Shown piece after piece: positions 46,330 through 60,199 of a stretch of 64,000 nucleotides of DNA. Both the position numbers and the translations under genes were made by a program. Origin of the DNA: Geosiphon pyriformis (Eukaryota > Glomeromycota > Glomeromycetes > Archaeosporales > Geosiphonaceae); NCBI GenBank assembly GCA_016748015.1, contig JAAOMT010000074.1, positions 182,533-246,532 on the forward strand, given 5' to 3'. Below the pieces are notes generated by a model. The model saw nothing but the letters and a program-made list of their open reading frames with translations. It was not told where the DNA came from and searched no databases. Numbering within the stretch: position 1 is the first letter of the stretch; each line of letters starts with the position of its first letter.

Positions 46330-49007
46330 GCTTAGTATTGAGTGGCTTTCATGACGAGTACTTTGATTGGTACTATAATGTCGTTGATCTTTATGGAGAA
46401 ATTATCAATCTCTTTAATGGGTGTTTTGGTCACTCCATCGGCTGTAATAATCCTGGTGCTGGCAGCATGATCAACTTGGTAACCTAATTGATCTATGAGT
46501 TGTCTTGTGATAATGCTGCCAGCTGATCCACTATCTAGGATCAGTTTGATGAAGTAACCATTAACTTTTGCATTAGTGTACATTGCAGTGATGGGTTTCT
46601 TCTCGAGTGCTGCTCCACTGAACAAAGATGGGTTAATGGTTTCTTCTAATTCAAAAGGAAAGATGGCTGCGAGAGATTTGTTTTCAGTGACTGCTGCTAG
46701 TAGAATATTGCTGGTAAGTGTTGATTGTAGGTTGGTTTCTGGTTCATTGGGTTGGGCATTTTCTGGGGTAACCAGAAGACTTAAATAGTTCTGAGAATTC
46801 AGGTTTTGGGCATACCCAGTTCTCAAATTCCAAGAATGTGATCCTGTTGGTTGATAAGAAGAGCTGGGAATTGGTTGATAAACAACTATTACTGATCTTC
46901 AGTTTTGAGTAATTCTGGATCTTGGGTTTTCTGATGTCATAGTAGCTAGATTTGGCAGAGTTTGGACTAATGTTTGGGATTGATAAATTAATTATGGCTG
47001 CGGTTAATATATTACTGGTGGTTGCAGCTAATAAATTGTTTGGGGCTGTGGTTGATAAACTGGTAGTTGGTATATTGGCAGTTAATAGATTGGCTGCTGT
47101 GTCATTGACAGGTAAGCAGTTTGATATTGTGCTAAGTTTGATTAATGATTTGGAGTTGAGAACTGGTGATTGGAGTTTCAATATTGATTTTCTGATCAGT
47201 GGTTATTTAAATGCTGGTGGCAGTTGATTTGAATATGTTTTTGTTTACCACAATAGTGGCAAATATGCATCTCTTGTTGCCACTGTTGATTGGTCAATAA
47301 GGATGGACGTGATTGATTCTGGGAGCAATTAGAGTTTCCTTGATTATTGCATCATTGTGGTGTTTGATAAATTGTCTGATTGTTGTTAGCTAAGTATCCC
47401 TCTATCTTCTGGTGAATTGTTTCACAGAATTTCTCCAATTTGGAATCCAATTCAAATGATTCATTTATTACTAGATTAATAGCTTGAACATGGTTGGCCT
47501 CAGACTCAGCAGATTCAAAGTCTTTGGTGCATGTAACTGTGTCTTGAAGAGTGCCTAGATGTAATGAATGTACATGTTGCAAGATACTGCTGCGCAGGCC
47601 ATGGATAAACTGGTTGAAGATCTGTGGTGCTGTAAAATAGTTGGTGTTAATTGCTTGAATTTGGCACAGATTTCTATAGAAGCATCCCAAATAAGTGGTA
47701 ACTGCTTCTGTTTCTTCTTGCTTCATGGTGTTAAATGTATTGGCTAATCAGTTGATACTATTATTGTTGCTGAAGTATCTTAAAAATTCCACTTTAAAGG
47801 CATTGAAGTCTTGTGGTTTATTAATCAAACTCTAATACCACAAATTGGCAGTATCCTTGAAAAAGTAGGGAATGGCTTGCATTGCTTGAGCATCATTCCA
47901 TCCATTGGCTATAATGGCTTTTTCCACATCATTCAGCCATACTTGAGCGTCATCCTCTTTACCAGTAAAATTGTCAAGTTTTGCAATTGGTGCATAGGCC
48001 ATTGGATCTAAGTTGGGTTGTTGTGGTGGTTGTTGAAGTGGTTGTTGTTGCATGGGTTGTTGGAGTAGTAGTTGAAGTGGCAGTAGTATGGGTTTGGCTA
48101 TTGGATTAATCAGTAGTTGATCAATGACAATTACTGGAGGTAAGTTTGATTGATTAATTAGATCAGAGTTTTGATTATCCTGAGTTGGCAGTGTTTGAAT
48201 ATTCAGAGTGTCAATTTCCAGATTTTTTGGATTTAAATTTTGCTGGGTTTAAAAATTCTGGGTTTCAAATTCTGGGTTTTCTAGGATTGAGTTTTGGTAA
48301 GTAAATTCTTGATTCTCAGATTCTTCTTCTTCTTCCTCTTTTTGTTCTCCTTCTAATTCAGTGATTTTCCATGAACTCACTGTTCTGAAATCTGGTTGAG
48401 GTGGTGGTAATCAGAGTTCTGATGGCATTGGCAATTATAATTTAAATCTCTCGAAATACATGTCATAGGATCCTAATAAATCTTCTTTCTTTTATTTACT
48501 TTAAAATGGGAAACATCCAAATGTTGATGTCGCGTTTAATGTGGATGCGTCTGCTAATGTTATATAGATGGCACTTCCAGGGGTGTAGTAATAGGATGGA
48601 GCAGTTGGTAATTCAACTCTTGTTTTTTTTCAAGTGGGTGGTTGTATCTTTTTGGGTATCACTGCTGGTGTTTGTAGTTTTCCTTTGCCTTTACTGACAT
48701 AAGTAATTGGATATCTTTGTTGGGTGTGATGTTCAATTTCTTTATTAATCTCAGTAATGATAGATGTGAAATTGTGGTTTGTTGGTAAGCTAGTGTTTTG
48801 GATTAATTCCCTGTAAAAAGTTTCCCTTGCTGATTTAGTATTCACTGGTGTTCCCAACAAAAAGGAAATCTTTTTATTAACATAGAAATTGAAAGCTGAT
48901 TTGGTAGATATGTGATTATAGTTTAATCCCAAGTGTTGACAGTAATGTTGAAATAAAGATTTTGCGAATCCTAGATGGTTTGCTCCTATGTTTTCTGATT
49001 CTGCCAC
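46330..49007 (-). pseudogene. Gypsy B gag and retropepsin
   Basis: The N-terminal Gag domain (49007-48630) starts at GTG (context AAAGTGGCAGAATC) with no AUG upstream. Capsid starts at about 48030 (MAYAPIAKLDNFTGKEDDAQVWLNDVEKAI) and continues to 47352 with two stops. The knuckle lies at about 47270. Retropepsin (46600-46332) keeps the motif LILDSGSAGSIITRQL with its catalytic DSG and is the best protease copy of the three. All parts fall in one frame class, so no programmed frameshift between Gag and Pol is apparent. Confidence 0.85.
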
Positions 49008-49069
49008 TTTTTGGATGGAGTTGTTGGTGCTGGTTCTCTGTAGGATTATACTTCACAGAAAGCACCAAA

Positions 49070-49909
49070 TATTACAGATGATTATTTGGAGTCTTAAGTC
49101 AAATAACAAACCCATAACTTGGTGCTCAAAAGCTATTCGCATTGATGATGATGATCTGAAGATTTTAGTATTCTGAAGGTTTTCCAAATGAGTCCTTTGT
49201 ATAATGAACAGAGATTCAGTAGTGTTGGTATTCGCAATTTTGTTTCAGTTGTTTCCCAATTTCTTTTTTAGCTTGGTGGCCTAATTTATTTTGGCAGTTG
49301 TGCCCTTCTGGTAAGCTATTTGTTAATATATATATTATTACCCTTATATCTGGGTCTTTTACCAGGCTATCCATGATGTCAATAACTCAGTACTTTAATT
49401 CTTAATCAATTAAAATACAACAATAAAATCAAAAAAAAGAAAATAAAGAGAGAAAAAAAAATTAAAAGAAATAAAGAAATAGCCAAGGCAATATGCAAAT
49501 TAGTATCCCATCAATAGCCATAATCAAGAACTATTGTTCCAGTATGATTGAGTATTAATGTTTATCAACATAAAGTGTTGATAGTGAAGAATAAATTGTG
49601 ATAACAAATAGTTATTTATTGATAATTATGATTTTGAAAGATTGCTTAGATTAAATCTAAACTGGAAGGTTTGTCTTTTCAATTTTTAACACTACTGCTA
49701 TATATACATAATTGAGATTTCTCAATTCCTTAATTCTTTATGACAAAAATCCTAGAATTCTGGAATCTTGTAATTTCTTGTAAGAATCCTGCAATTTCTG
49801 GAATCTTGCAATTCCTGAGAGGAATCCTAGAATTTCATATTTACTATGTCTACTTCTAATTGGCTAATAACTATGCTAATATATCTTTTTTATATTTCTA
49901 TGAATAACA
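49070..49909 (-). repeat. Gypsy B 5' LTR
   Basis: 840 bp. Its inner end reads TATTACA on the plus strand where the family has TGTTACA (one transition). The primer-binding site follows at about 49050-49067 in reverse. The B/C-type TTAGATTTAATCTAA palindrome is at about 49648-49662. Confidence 0.92.
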
Positions 49910-51880
49910 ATGTTTAACTCTACAATTAATAAAAATAGCCGTTTTATTATTATTGATATAAATGTTATTAATCCTGAAAAATTTGCTAGCAATATTAAAA
50001 ATATGTTGTGTAGCAGCCTAACTGCCACCAACTCAGATTGTATCATCAACAAAAGCACCAGCAGTAAAAAAAAACAACAATCTAGTCTGAGACTTAACAT
50101 GACCAGTTCTGACAACAAAATGAGAATTCAACCTATATCTACACACATTTTTCTGTCTCTTGACTTTACATAGAAGAGAATCATAAAATATGCACCAAAG
50201 AAGAGGTAAGAATATCTTTCCTTAATCCAAACTGTCATGCACCTAATATCTATCCATCAAACCAAAATTAGTCATAATCTTGTTGACACAATTATTGTAA
50301 ATACCATCAAAAAATCTAATAAACCTGTCACACATCTTTATTCTGACCAAGTTTTTTTTAAGATACTCCTATTCAACAGAATTATAGGCCTTCTGCATGT
50401 TCTATAAGACCAGCCAAAGTTCACACTTCTTTTTCAAAGCATCCTCAATAATTGAACCAATGACAAAAATGGGAGAATGTATTGTCATATTTTTTAAAAC
50501 TGAAAAATTGTCCCCATGTAAAACATCAAAAATGTTGTATGCTAAAGAGATCTTGTTCAAAAAAATCTTAAAGAGAATTTTGTAAGCAGTTTCAATTAAG
50601 ACAATAAGTTAAGTATTCATTAGAACCCTTTTTTACTTATATGGCTTGAAAATCATTGAAATCCAAGCTTTCTTTTAAGCACTAGGCATCTGTTCATGTG
50701 ACAAACAAGAATTCAAAAGCACCAAAAACATATTCAAGACCAACTTATTGCAATGTTTCCAGAGCTTATTTGAAATCCCAGAAAGATTAGCAGCTTTACT
50801 ATCAAGTAAATCAGACACCATACCAGGCAATTTGTTAAAACTAACCAAACACATAACATCAAAAAAAGCATCATCAAAAACATACTCCAAAAGTAAGTAT
50901 TGGTGAGACTAATCACTACTATCACCTTATGCTTTCTAGTTCAGCCTTTCATAATTTTATCTACTTTGGCTTTAACCAAATTAGACTTCAGAATCAGTTC
51001 ATCTTTAACAACTAAATAGTTCAAAACCACCTTCTGAAAAGAACATTTCAGCACACTTCTAATTGTATAACTTTTATTGACTGCAAAATTTTTCATCTGC
51101 TTATTAATAGCTGACTTAATCTTTGACTCCTTAGTTTGTGTAGACTCAGCAAGCTTAAAGACACAATATAATTTACATACACTGAAAAAAGCCGAATGCA
51201 CATGATTAAGATTCACACCAGAATTTAACAGAATCTGAATGAACAATGCCTTATCAAAATCCAGAGAAATTCAGTAACTTATTAAAGACTTAAACACACC
51301 ATCAACACCCCTACATAAAAACTTAACTGTTTTTAACACCAAAATTTCCAATTTATGAAACCTAAAAAACTTCTTGGTAAAAATGCTATCAAAATTCTTG
51401 AACCATTTTTTTTTGAAAACCTTATTTGCCAAAAGACACATCATTTTGCAAATAGTATTCCACATAGTATCCAAATCTATAAACTCTTTAGACACAAAAA
51501 ACTTATTGGAAAACATTACAACATTTGTTACTGTTGACTTCCTAAATTCACACTACTTTGCTTCATCAGCATACATAAAATTAAACTTCCAATGATCTCT
51601 ATTCACTTGTTTTTGAAGAGAGTTTAACTGTGTATCCAAAAGTTCACCCAAACTTACAGACATAAAGACTGCTTGGTGATTAGTGTCAAAGTGTTTACTG
51701 ACATCCAAAATGTCATGACCTACTACCGCATTAACCAAATTATAAGAGATAAACAAATAGTTTATTGTCTTTTCAGCATTTCTAAAATTTTTCCATGTAA
51801 AACTTCTTACAACTGAACTTTTTGACAGAGAATTCACTAATCCTAGATTGAAACACTTCTTAAAACTGGCATATTTGCAT
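49910..51880 (-). pseudogene. LINE 3 ORF2 middle part (RT and endonuclease)
   Basis: It aligns in order with LINE 2 32795-34770. Fragments: an RT block at about 50640-49910 including a decayed FVDD region, MEYVFDDAFFDVMCLVSFNKLPGMV (50890), HSAFFSVCKLYCVFKLAEST (51246-50941), ANKVFKKKWFKNFDSIFTKKFFRFHKLE (51516-51271) and DHDILDVSKHFDTNHQAVFMSVSLGELL-type endonuclease sequence (51837-51553). It has many stops and an AT-shifted codon pattern. Confidence 0.82.
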
Positions 51881-52721
51881 TGTTACTCATAGAAATATAG
51901 AAAAGATATATTAACATAGTTATTAGCCAATTAGAAGTAGATGTAGTAAATATAAAATTCCAGGATTTCTTTCAGGAATTGCAGGATTTCAGGAATTGCA
52001 GGATTCTTACAAAAAATTGCAGAATTGCAGAATTTCAGAATTCCTGTTATAAAGAATTGAGGAATTGAGAAATCTTAATTATGTATATATAGCAGTAGTG
52101 TTAAAAATTGAAAAGACAGACCTTCCAGTTTAGATTTAATCTAAACAACCTTCCAAAATCACAATTATCAATAAATAACTATTTTTTATCACAATCTATT
52201 CTCCACTATCAACACTTCATGTTAATAGACATTGATACTTAACTACACTAGAACAATAGCTCTTGATTATGGCTATTAATGGGATACTAATTTGTGCATT
52301 GCCTTGGCTATTTCTTTATTTTTTTTATTTTTTTTTTCTTTTTTTATTTTTCTTTTCTTTGATTTTATTGTTGTATATAAATTGATTGAGGATTAAAGCA
52401 CTGAGTTATTGACATCATGGATAGCCTGGTAAAAGACCCAAAAATAAGGGTAATAATATATATATTAACAGATAGCTTACCAAAAGGGCACAACTACTAG
52501 AATAAATCCAGCCACCAAGCTAAGAAAGAAATTGGGAAACAACTGAAACAAAATTGCAAATACCAACACTATTAAATCTCTGTCTATTATACAAAGAACT
52601 CATTTAGAAAACCTTCAGAACACTAAAACCTTCAGATCATTATCATTAACATGAATAGTTTTTGAGCATTAAGTTATGAGTTTGTTATTTGACTTGAGAT
52701 CCCAAATAATTACCTGTAACA
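51881..52721 (+). repeat. Gypsy C 5' LTR
   Basis: 841 bp, TGTTACTCATAG to ACCTGTAACA, with TATA at about 52084-52092 and the B/C palindrome at about 52130-52144. The primer-binding site TGGTACTCCCTGTGAGGT follows at 52724-52741. Confidence 0.94.
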
Positions 52722-52782
52722 TTTGGTACTCCCTGTGAGGTATAATCCTACAGAGAACCAGTACTGACAACCCTATTCAAAA

Positions 52783-55520
52783 GTGGCAGATTCAGAAAAC
52801 ATAGGAGCAAACCATCTAGAATTTGCAAAATCTTTATTTCAACATTACTGTCAACACTTGGGATTAAACCATAATCACATATCTACCAAATCAGCTTTCA
52901 ATTTCTATGTCAATAAAAAAATTTTTTTTTTGTTGGGAACACTAGTGAATACTGAATCAGCAAGGGAAACTTTTTACAGAGAATTAATCCAAAACACTAG
53001 CTTACTAACAAACCACAATTTTGCATCTATCATTACTGAGATTAATAAAGAAATTGAACATCACACCCAACAAAAATATCCAATTAATTATGTCAGTAAA
53101 GGCAAAGGAAAACTACAAACACCAGCAGTAACACCTAAAAAGATACAACCACCCACTTGAAAAAAAACAAAAGTTGAATTACCAACTGCTCCATCCTATC
53201 ACTACACCCCTGGAAGCGCCATCCATATAACATTAGCAGACGCATCCACATCAAACGTGACATCAACATTTGGATGTTTCCCATTCCAAAGTAAACAAAG
53301 GAAAGAAGATTTATTAGGACCCTATGGCATGTATTTCGAGGGATTTAAATCACAATTGCCAATGTCATCAGGACTCTGATCACCACCACCTCAACCAGAT
53401 TTCAGAATAGTAAGTTCATGGGAAATTACTGAATTGGAAGGAGAACAAAAAGAGGAAGAAGAAGAAGAATCTGAGAATCAAGAATTTACTTACCAAAACT
53501 CAATCCTAGAAAACCCAGAATTTGAAACCCTGAATCTTTAAACCCAGCAAAATCTAAATCCAGAAAATCTGGAAATTGACACTCTGAATATTCAAACACT
53601 GCCAACTCAGAATAATTGAAACTCTGATCTAATTAATCAATCAAACTTACCTCAGGTAATCGTCATCAATCAATCACTGATTAATCCAATAGCCAAACTC
53701 ATACTACCACCACTTCAACTACTACTTCAACAACCTGTACAATAACAACCACTTCAACAACCACCACAACAACCCAACTTAGATCCAATGGCCTATGCAC
53801 CAATTGCAAAACTTGACAATTTTACCAGTGAAGAGAACAACATCCAAGTATGACTGAATAATATGGAAAAAGCCATTGCAGCCAATGGATGGAATGATGC
53901 CTAAGCAATATAAGTTATTTTCTACTTTCTCAAGGATACCGCCAATTTGTGGTATTAGAGTTTGATTAATAAACTACAAGACTTCAATGTCTTTAAAGTG
54001 GAATTTTTAAGATACTTTAGCAATAATAACAGTATCAACTGATTAGCCAATACATTCAGCACTATAAAGCAAGGAGAAACAGAAGTAGTTACCACTTATT
54101 TGGGATGTTTCTATAGAAATCTGTGCCAAATCCAAGCAATTGATGCCAACTATTTTATAGTGCCACAGATCTTCAACCAGTTTATCCATGGCCTGCACAG
54201 CAGCATCTTGTAATATGTACATCTATTACATCTAGGCACTCTTCAAGACACAGTCACATGCACCAAAGACTTTGAATCTGCTGAGTCTAAGGCCAACCAT
54301 GCCCAAGCTATTAATCTAGTGATAAATAGATCATTTGAATTGGATTCCAAATTGGAGAAATTCAGTGAAACAATTTACCAAAAGATAGAGAGATACTTAG
54401 CTAACAACAATCAGGCAATTTATCAAACACCACAATAATGCAATAATCAAGGAAACTCTAATCGCCCCCAGAATCAACCATGTTCATCTTCATTGACCAA
54501 TCAATAGTGGCAACAAGAGACATGTATTTGCTACTATTGTGGTAAACAAAAACATATCCAAATTGACTGTTATCAGCATTTAAATAACCATTGATCGGGA
54601 AATCAATATTGAAACCCCAATTACCAGTTCCCAACTCTGAATTATCAATCAATTTTAGCACAATATCAAATCACTTACCTGCCAATGACACAGCAGTCAA
54701 TTTATCAACTGTCAATATACCAACCACCAGTTTATTAACCGCAGTCCCAAACAATTTATCAGCCACAACCACCAGTGATATATCAATCACAGCCACAATT
54801 AATTTATCAACCCCAAACATTAGTCCAAATTCCACCAAATCAAGCTATTATGACATTAAGAAACCCAAAATCCAAAATTACTCAAAACTGGAGATTGGTA
54901 ATAGTTGTTTATCAACCAATCTCCAGCTCCTCTTACCAACCAACAGGATCATATTCTCAGAATTTGGAAACTGGGTATGCCCAAAACCTGAATTCTTAGA
55001 ACTATTTAAGTCTCCTGGTTATCCCAAAAAATGCCCAACCTAATGAACCAGAAACCAACCTATAATCAACACTTACCAACAATATTCTACCAGCAATGGT
55101 CACTGAAAATAAATCTCTCGCAGCCATCTTTCCTTTTGAATTGGAAAAAACCATCAACTCACCTTTGTTCAGTGAAACAGCACTCGAGGAGAAACCCATT
55201 ACTGCAATGTACACTAATGCGAAAGTTAATGGTCACTCCATCAAACTGATCCTAGATAGTAGATTAGCTGGCAGCATTATTACAAGACAACTCATGAATT
55301 AATTAGGTGGCCAAGTTGATTGTACTGCCAGCGCCAGGATTATTACAGCTGATAGAGCAACTAAAACACCTATTAGAAAGATTAATGATTTCCCCATAGA
55401 AGTCAATGACATCATAGTACCAATCAAAGTACTTGTCATAGAAGCCACTCAATACCAAGCACTTGTTGGAAACAACTGGCTGTCCAAAATTAATGCAATG
55501 CTGAATTGGAATACGCAAGA
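52783..55520 (+). pseudogene. Gypsy C gag and retropepsin
   Basis: Gag starts at GTG (52783; AAAGTGGCAGATTC) with a 125-codon open N-terminal domain. Capsid follows from 53788 (MAYAPIAKLDNFTSEEN) with several TAA/TAG/TGA stops. The CCHC knuckle CYYCGKQKHIQIDC starts at 54529; the usual Gly before His is Lys. Retropepsin starts at about 55200 (ITAMYTNAKVNGHSIKLILD), then SRLAGSIITRQL, so DSG has become DSR and the protease is inactive. Confidence 0.85.
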
Positions 55521-55929
55521 ACTTCAGCTGAGCCAAAATGGTCAAACACACACAAGTACCAGCAACATGTGACCATTTCAAACCAAACAATGTTATGTCA
55601 GCACCACTAATTGATTTTGAGGAGGAAAAGAAAAAACCGACCTGAGAAGCGTACTAAGTGTCATGGGCCAATGTCGACCACAATGAACTGCCACCAATAC
55701 TTGCCTGAGACAACAATGACAATGGAAAGGAGAAACAAAGAGGAGAACCTACCTAAGAAACCACCATTAATGCTTGGACTGAAGATAACCAAAGTGAGAT
55801 ACCACCAATTTTAGACTGGAAAAAAAGGAATAAAGGAAAAGGAAAGGAAAGGGAAGAAGATGCACAAGAAAAAACCACCCCTGCAAAAGAAATAACTAGT
55901 GGCTGAAAAAAAAAATTCATATGAACCAA

Positions 55930-57570
55930 TAAAAGAGCTGCCATATATACCTCTTAAATACAAGAACTGTGGAAAGAAACTGTCCTTAATGGGAGCTTGA
56001 ATAGTGCCAGACAAAGACTACTGGATACGAACCCATTACTATTGCAAGCCTTGCCATAGAGAACAATATGAATATCCAAAGTGTTAAGATAAGTAGGACA
56101 ATGAACCATGTCTCACTTGTGGAGAGCAACTGCTCGATAAAGGAATGTGAAATGACATTCCTGATTGAGGAGGAATGTGTGACACCTCATGCCAATACAT
56201 GATCCTCATTAGTGACTGGGTAAGTCATGGAACACTAATCATGGCAGCTTGGCACCAAGCAATCTCTCATTAAGAAGGGTATTCACATAACGAGAACAAA
56301 ATTTGGTGAATGGCCAACACCAAAGTAGAAGGCATTTTGTCCAATGAAATTCTAAAGATCAAAAATAACCCTCCAGAACCAACAGACATTGTTTTGGTTC
56401 TTAACCTGGACATTTTTACCAACTTAGAAAACAGCCCAGAAGAATTCCATGAACACTATCAAAATCTAGCACCCATAAGAAAAAAACAAGAGCAATGCTT
56501 GGAAGAAATCAACATCCAATTATGTGACCACTATTTGATTCTATATGACTTTCAATTTTGTGATAATTGTGACCTTATTTACAATCCACCACCATACATA
56601 ATCTACACAATCCCAGAAGAAATTGAACCAATTAGCAGCTGTGCTTCGGAATCAGAATCAATTTTCAATCCCAATTCAAACTTTAATAACAACGACAACA
56701 AAAACACCAGTTCTAGCTCTGTCCAAAATGGCAATAACAATGACTACAATTCCAACTCAGATTCAAACTCTGACTCAAAATATGAACAATATATCATGCT
56801 TTTTGACCTCACCAAGGAACAAGAACTTAAATGATTCAGTGATAATAATGAAGGTATCATGCCAGAACATGCACATGATACTGATGCTGGGTTTGATCTA
56901 AGGTATCCAGGGAAAGATGCCATTAAATTGGAGCCATATTTGCACACCTGCATCAATCTGAAAATAGCATTGGAAATACTAGCAACAACTATGGTTCAAC
57001 TAGTTTCTAGAAATAGTTTAGCAAAAAGAGGGATTACTATAAGAGGAGGAATCATTGACACCAGATATATAGGAAATATCATGGCAATGCTACAAAATAA
57101 CTCAGAAAAAGCCTATATCATAGAGCCAAATGAAAAAATAGCACAGGCAATATTTCTGTCTCTAGTTAGAATAGCTCAATTAGTGTTAGTAGAAAATAAG
57201 GAAGAATTAGGGATAACAGCAAGAGGGATACAGGGATTTGGATCAATGGGTAGAATAGATGTACCAGTCAATATGGTGGAGGAAGAAATTATTGACTAAG
57301 GAGAAATTATCTCAGCTGGTCAAACAATTTCCATTCCACCATATAGCCAATACATGTTAACAATAGAAAGAAGAGAAAAGGAGCAAGAACAGATTTTTGA
57401 AGCAGAAGCAAACCTTTGTGAATCAGGAGAAATTGGACTTATCAATCTACACATACCAGCCAAGAGCCATAACTATATCAAAATTTTCATCTACAACAAT
57501 ACTGGAAATGTTGTAGAGATATCAGAAGAAACCACTCTTGGATATTTAATCACAGAAATTGAAGATTAAG
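55930..57570 (+). pseudogene. Gypsy C Cys-rich region, zinc ribbon, dUTPase and linker
   Basis: Cys pairs at about 55965-56200 (YCKPCH, CLTCGEQLLDKG, CDTSCQY) match Gypsy A. An open stretch from 56310 carries the ribbon region (LCDHYLILYDFQFCDNCDLIY; one of the four Cys is Tyr here). dUTPase (56859-57297): DAGFDLRY, RNSLAKRGI (Ser to Asn), GGIIDTRYIGNI, QAIFLSL and GFGSMGR (Thr to Met as in B). A TGA at about 56832 separates ribbon and enzyme. The linker INLHIPAKS...GYLITEIED runs to 57569. Motif 3 keeps its Asp and Tyr. Confidence 0.9.
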
Positions 57571-57689
57571 CACCAAGCAGCATTCCAGATTTTCTACAGC
57601 TTTGTGGATATGTGGATATTACATCACAAACCATCTACAGATAAAACAAATGTTATCTGTTACAGCCAGAACAATTGGAACAGATAAAC

Positions 57690-58800
57690 ATGAGAAATCT
57701 AGACCCATTTCAACAGATACAATTAAAGATGTTACTCAATAATTTTAATGACATCTTTGTCAGTGAAAACAAATTTGACAGAACTGATATTATCCAGCAT
57801 CAGATCAAGACTGGAGATACAATGCCAATCAAACAGTGAGCATACAGAGTATTATCAGCCAATCATGAGACCATCTGTCAAGAGATCAATTGAATGCCTG
57901 ACAATAGATTAATTCAGCCATTAATAAGCTTATGGTTGTCACTTGTTCATAAGAAGAATAAAAAAATCCAATTTTGTGTAGATTACAGAAAACTCAATGG
58001 TGTAACTCGTGAAGACAGCTATCCAACTTCACAGATACAAGAACTATTCGATGCTTTTGGCAGAAACAAATGGTTCTCAATATTAGAATTAGATAGTGGT
58101 TACTGGCAAGTAGCCAAGATCTAGCCAACAAAAAAAAAATGATGTTCACCACAAGAAAGGGAAATTTTGAGTTTGAAGTTATGTCATTCGGCTTAATCAA
58201 CGCTTCAGCTATATTTCAATGACTAATGGAAATTGTGTACACTGGCTTATTGTAGAAATCAGTAGTTGTATACTTGAATAACACCAATGTGTTCTCAAAA
58301 ACATTTGATGATTATCTACATCATTTCCAACAAGTGTTCAAAAAATTACGACAAGCAAAATTAAAATTGAATACAACAAAGTGTTTTTTCGGCAAAAAAG
58401 AACTAAAATTTTTGAGACACATAGTTAGTAAAAATGACATAAAAACAGATCCAGAGAAAATAGAGATAGTAGAAAACTTTCTAATACCAACCAACATAAC
58501 TGAGCTGAAAACATTCAGTTGCATATGCCAGCTGAGGTTTGACTTTAGCCAAAAAGAACTATGGAACACCAGAATTAGAATATTTAGCAATCTATTGGGC
58601 AGTTATGAAATGGAAAAAATACTTGAGCCAAAAGTTTAAGATGTACACAGATCACAAAGAATTGACATTACTCCAAAAACAAAAATTCAGAGACAGAAGA
58701 CAGTCAAGATGAAAAATGGCTCTTTTGCTATATACTTATACCATACATTATAAAAAGGGAAAAGACAACAGAAATGCCAATGGTTTGTCACAAATGAAAC
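57690..58800 (+). pseudogene. Gypsy C reverse transcriptase and truncated RNase H
   Basis: RT reads TDIIQHQIKTGDTMPIKQ, FCVDYRKLNGVTREDSYPT, FSILELDSGYWQVAK and FEVMSFGLINASAIFQ. The active site is YLNN (58271-58282), so neither Asp of YxDD remains. At about 58518 the sequence jumps from ELKTF to the CAYAS..LTLAKKNYG block of RNase H, a deletion of about 270 bp that removes the RNase H catalytic start. The tail KDNRNANGLSQM-like sequence ends at about 58800. Confidence 0.87.
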
Positions 58801-58859
58801 AAATCTAAGAACATTTCAACCCAAAAATATAACAAAACCAAAACAATGTTTATGTAAAT

Positions 58860-60160
58860 ATAATAAAAAATGAATACACAAAAATATCAACAACTTCAAT
58901 ATTATATAGATATTCAACAGTTCAAGGAGAAATTATCTCAACCAGAACAAAAGAGGATCAAACAACAATCCAAATATTTTATCACTCACCAAAATATACT
59001 TTATTGAAAAAATAGAAAAGATTCAGATCAACCAACCAGAGTAATTACAGAACCAGAAAAAGAGACAATACTGTTCAACATGTATTCAGATCCAACTGTA
59101 GGACATTTTCATAAAGAAGCAACCATGGAAAGAACCAGAAAGAGATACTATTGGCCATCAATGTATCCAGACATCATTCAATATGTGCAAAATTGTGATG
59201 CTTGTCAAAGAAGAGAAGGAACAAGACCCAGCAAACCATTAAGACCAATCAAAGTAGAACAACTATTTGACCACATTGAAATCAATTTAGTTGGACCATT
59301 AACAATTACCAGCAGAGGCAACAGATATATTGCAGTAGCCATGGACTATTTTACTAAATGGCCAGAAGCAAAAGCAATTCAAAAAGTGGATACAGAATCC
59401 ATTGCCGAATTTGTCCATCAAGATCTAATTTGTCAACATAGATGTCCAAAAGAATTATTATCAAACCAAGAAACCTATTTTGTGAATAAAACATTAGCAG
59501 AACTAAGCCAAAGATTCGGAATTAAGAGACCACTATTATTACTATACCATTCACAAACCAATGGATTAGTTAAAAGATTTAATAGAACATTGTGTGAAGC
59601 AATAGTGAAACTCAGCCAAAAAAACCAAGACAAATGGGATTTGTTCATACTATCAGTATTATTTGCTTATCAGACAATGAAGCAAGACACCACACAAGCA
59701 ACACCATTTGAATTGATATACAGTAGAACAGCAACATTACCAGTTGAGATAAAGGTTAATACATATCCAACTGAACCAATAACAGAAGAAAATTTCCAAG
59801 AAACATTGTTAAGAAGAACATATGACTTAATGGAAACATTGGAAAACAAACAAAGAAGAGCAGCTGATAACATACAAAAGTCACAAGAAAAACAGAAAAA
59901 AAGACATGATAATCAACTATCAGACAAACCAGTTAAATTCAAGATTGGAGACAAAGTACTTTTACATCATACCAAAGTGGAAAAACAATGGAGTAGAAAA
60001 TTTGACCCCAAATGAAATGGACTATTTCACATAGAAGAAATTCTTGGAAATGAAGCTTACAAATTAAGACTGGATAACAAAATTTTAACCAAAGCAGCAC
60101 ATGGAAATCAACTGAAACCATACCACAACATTATACTACCATCCACCAGTAATATTCCAC
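58860..60160 (+). pseudogene. Gypsy C integrase with all three catalytic acids lost
   Basis: Open from 59080 to 60015. The zinc domain GHFHKEATMERTRKRYYW...NCDACQ is intact. The triad positions read EINLVGPL (Asn, 59284-59286), LSNQETYF (Asn, 59464-59466) and GLVKRFN (Lys, 59572-59574), identical to Gypsy B. The KIGDKVLLHH tail is intact to a TGA at about 60013. A 311-codon open frame with a dead active site is notable, because most other frames here are broken more often. Confidence 0.94.
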
Positions 60161-60199
60161 AATTAGGAATACAGAAGATACTAGTTCAACCAGATGAGA

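Larger units (their letters stand above)
40084..49909 (-). mobile_element. Gypsy B: Ty3/Gypsy with dUTPase, nested in LINE 3
   Basis: 9,826 bp with LTRs at 40084-40885 (3') and 49070-49909 (5'). The target duplication ATGT lies at 40080-40083 and 49910-49913. LINE 3 ORF2 continues on both sides. Domain order is as in Gypsy A. The Gag, protease and dUTPase frames agree until a 1-bp loss near 44935. Its LTR type and coding sequence group it with Gypsy C rather than A. The integrase triad is lost. The roughly 82-codon linker missing from Gypsy A is present. Confidence 0.95.
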
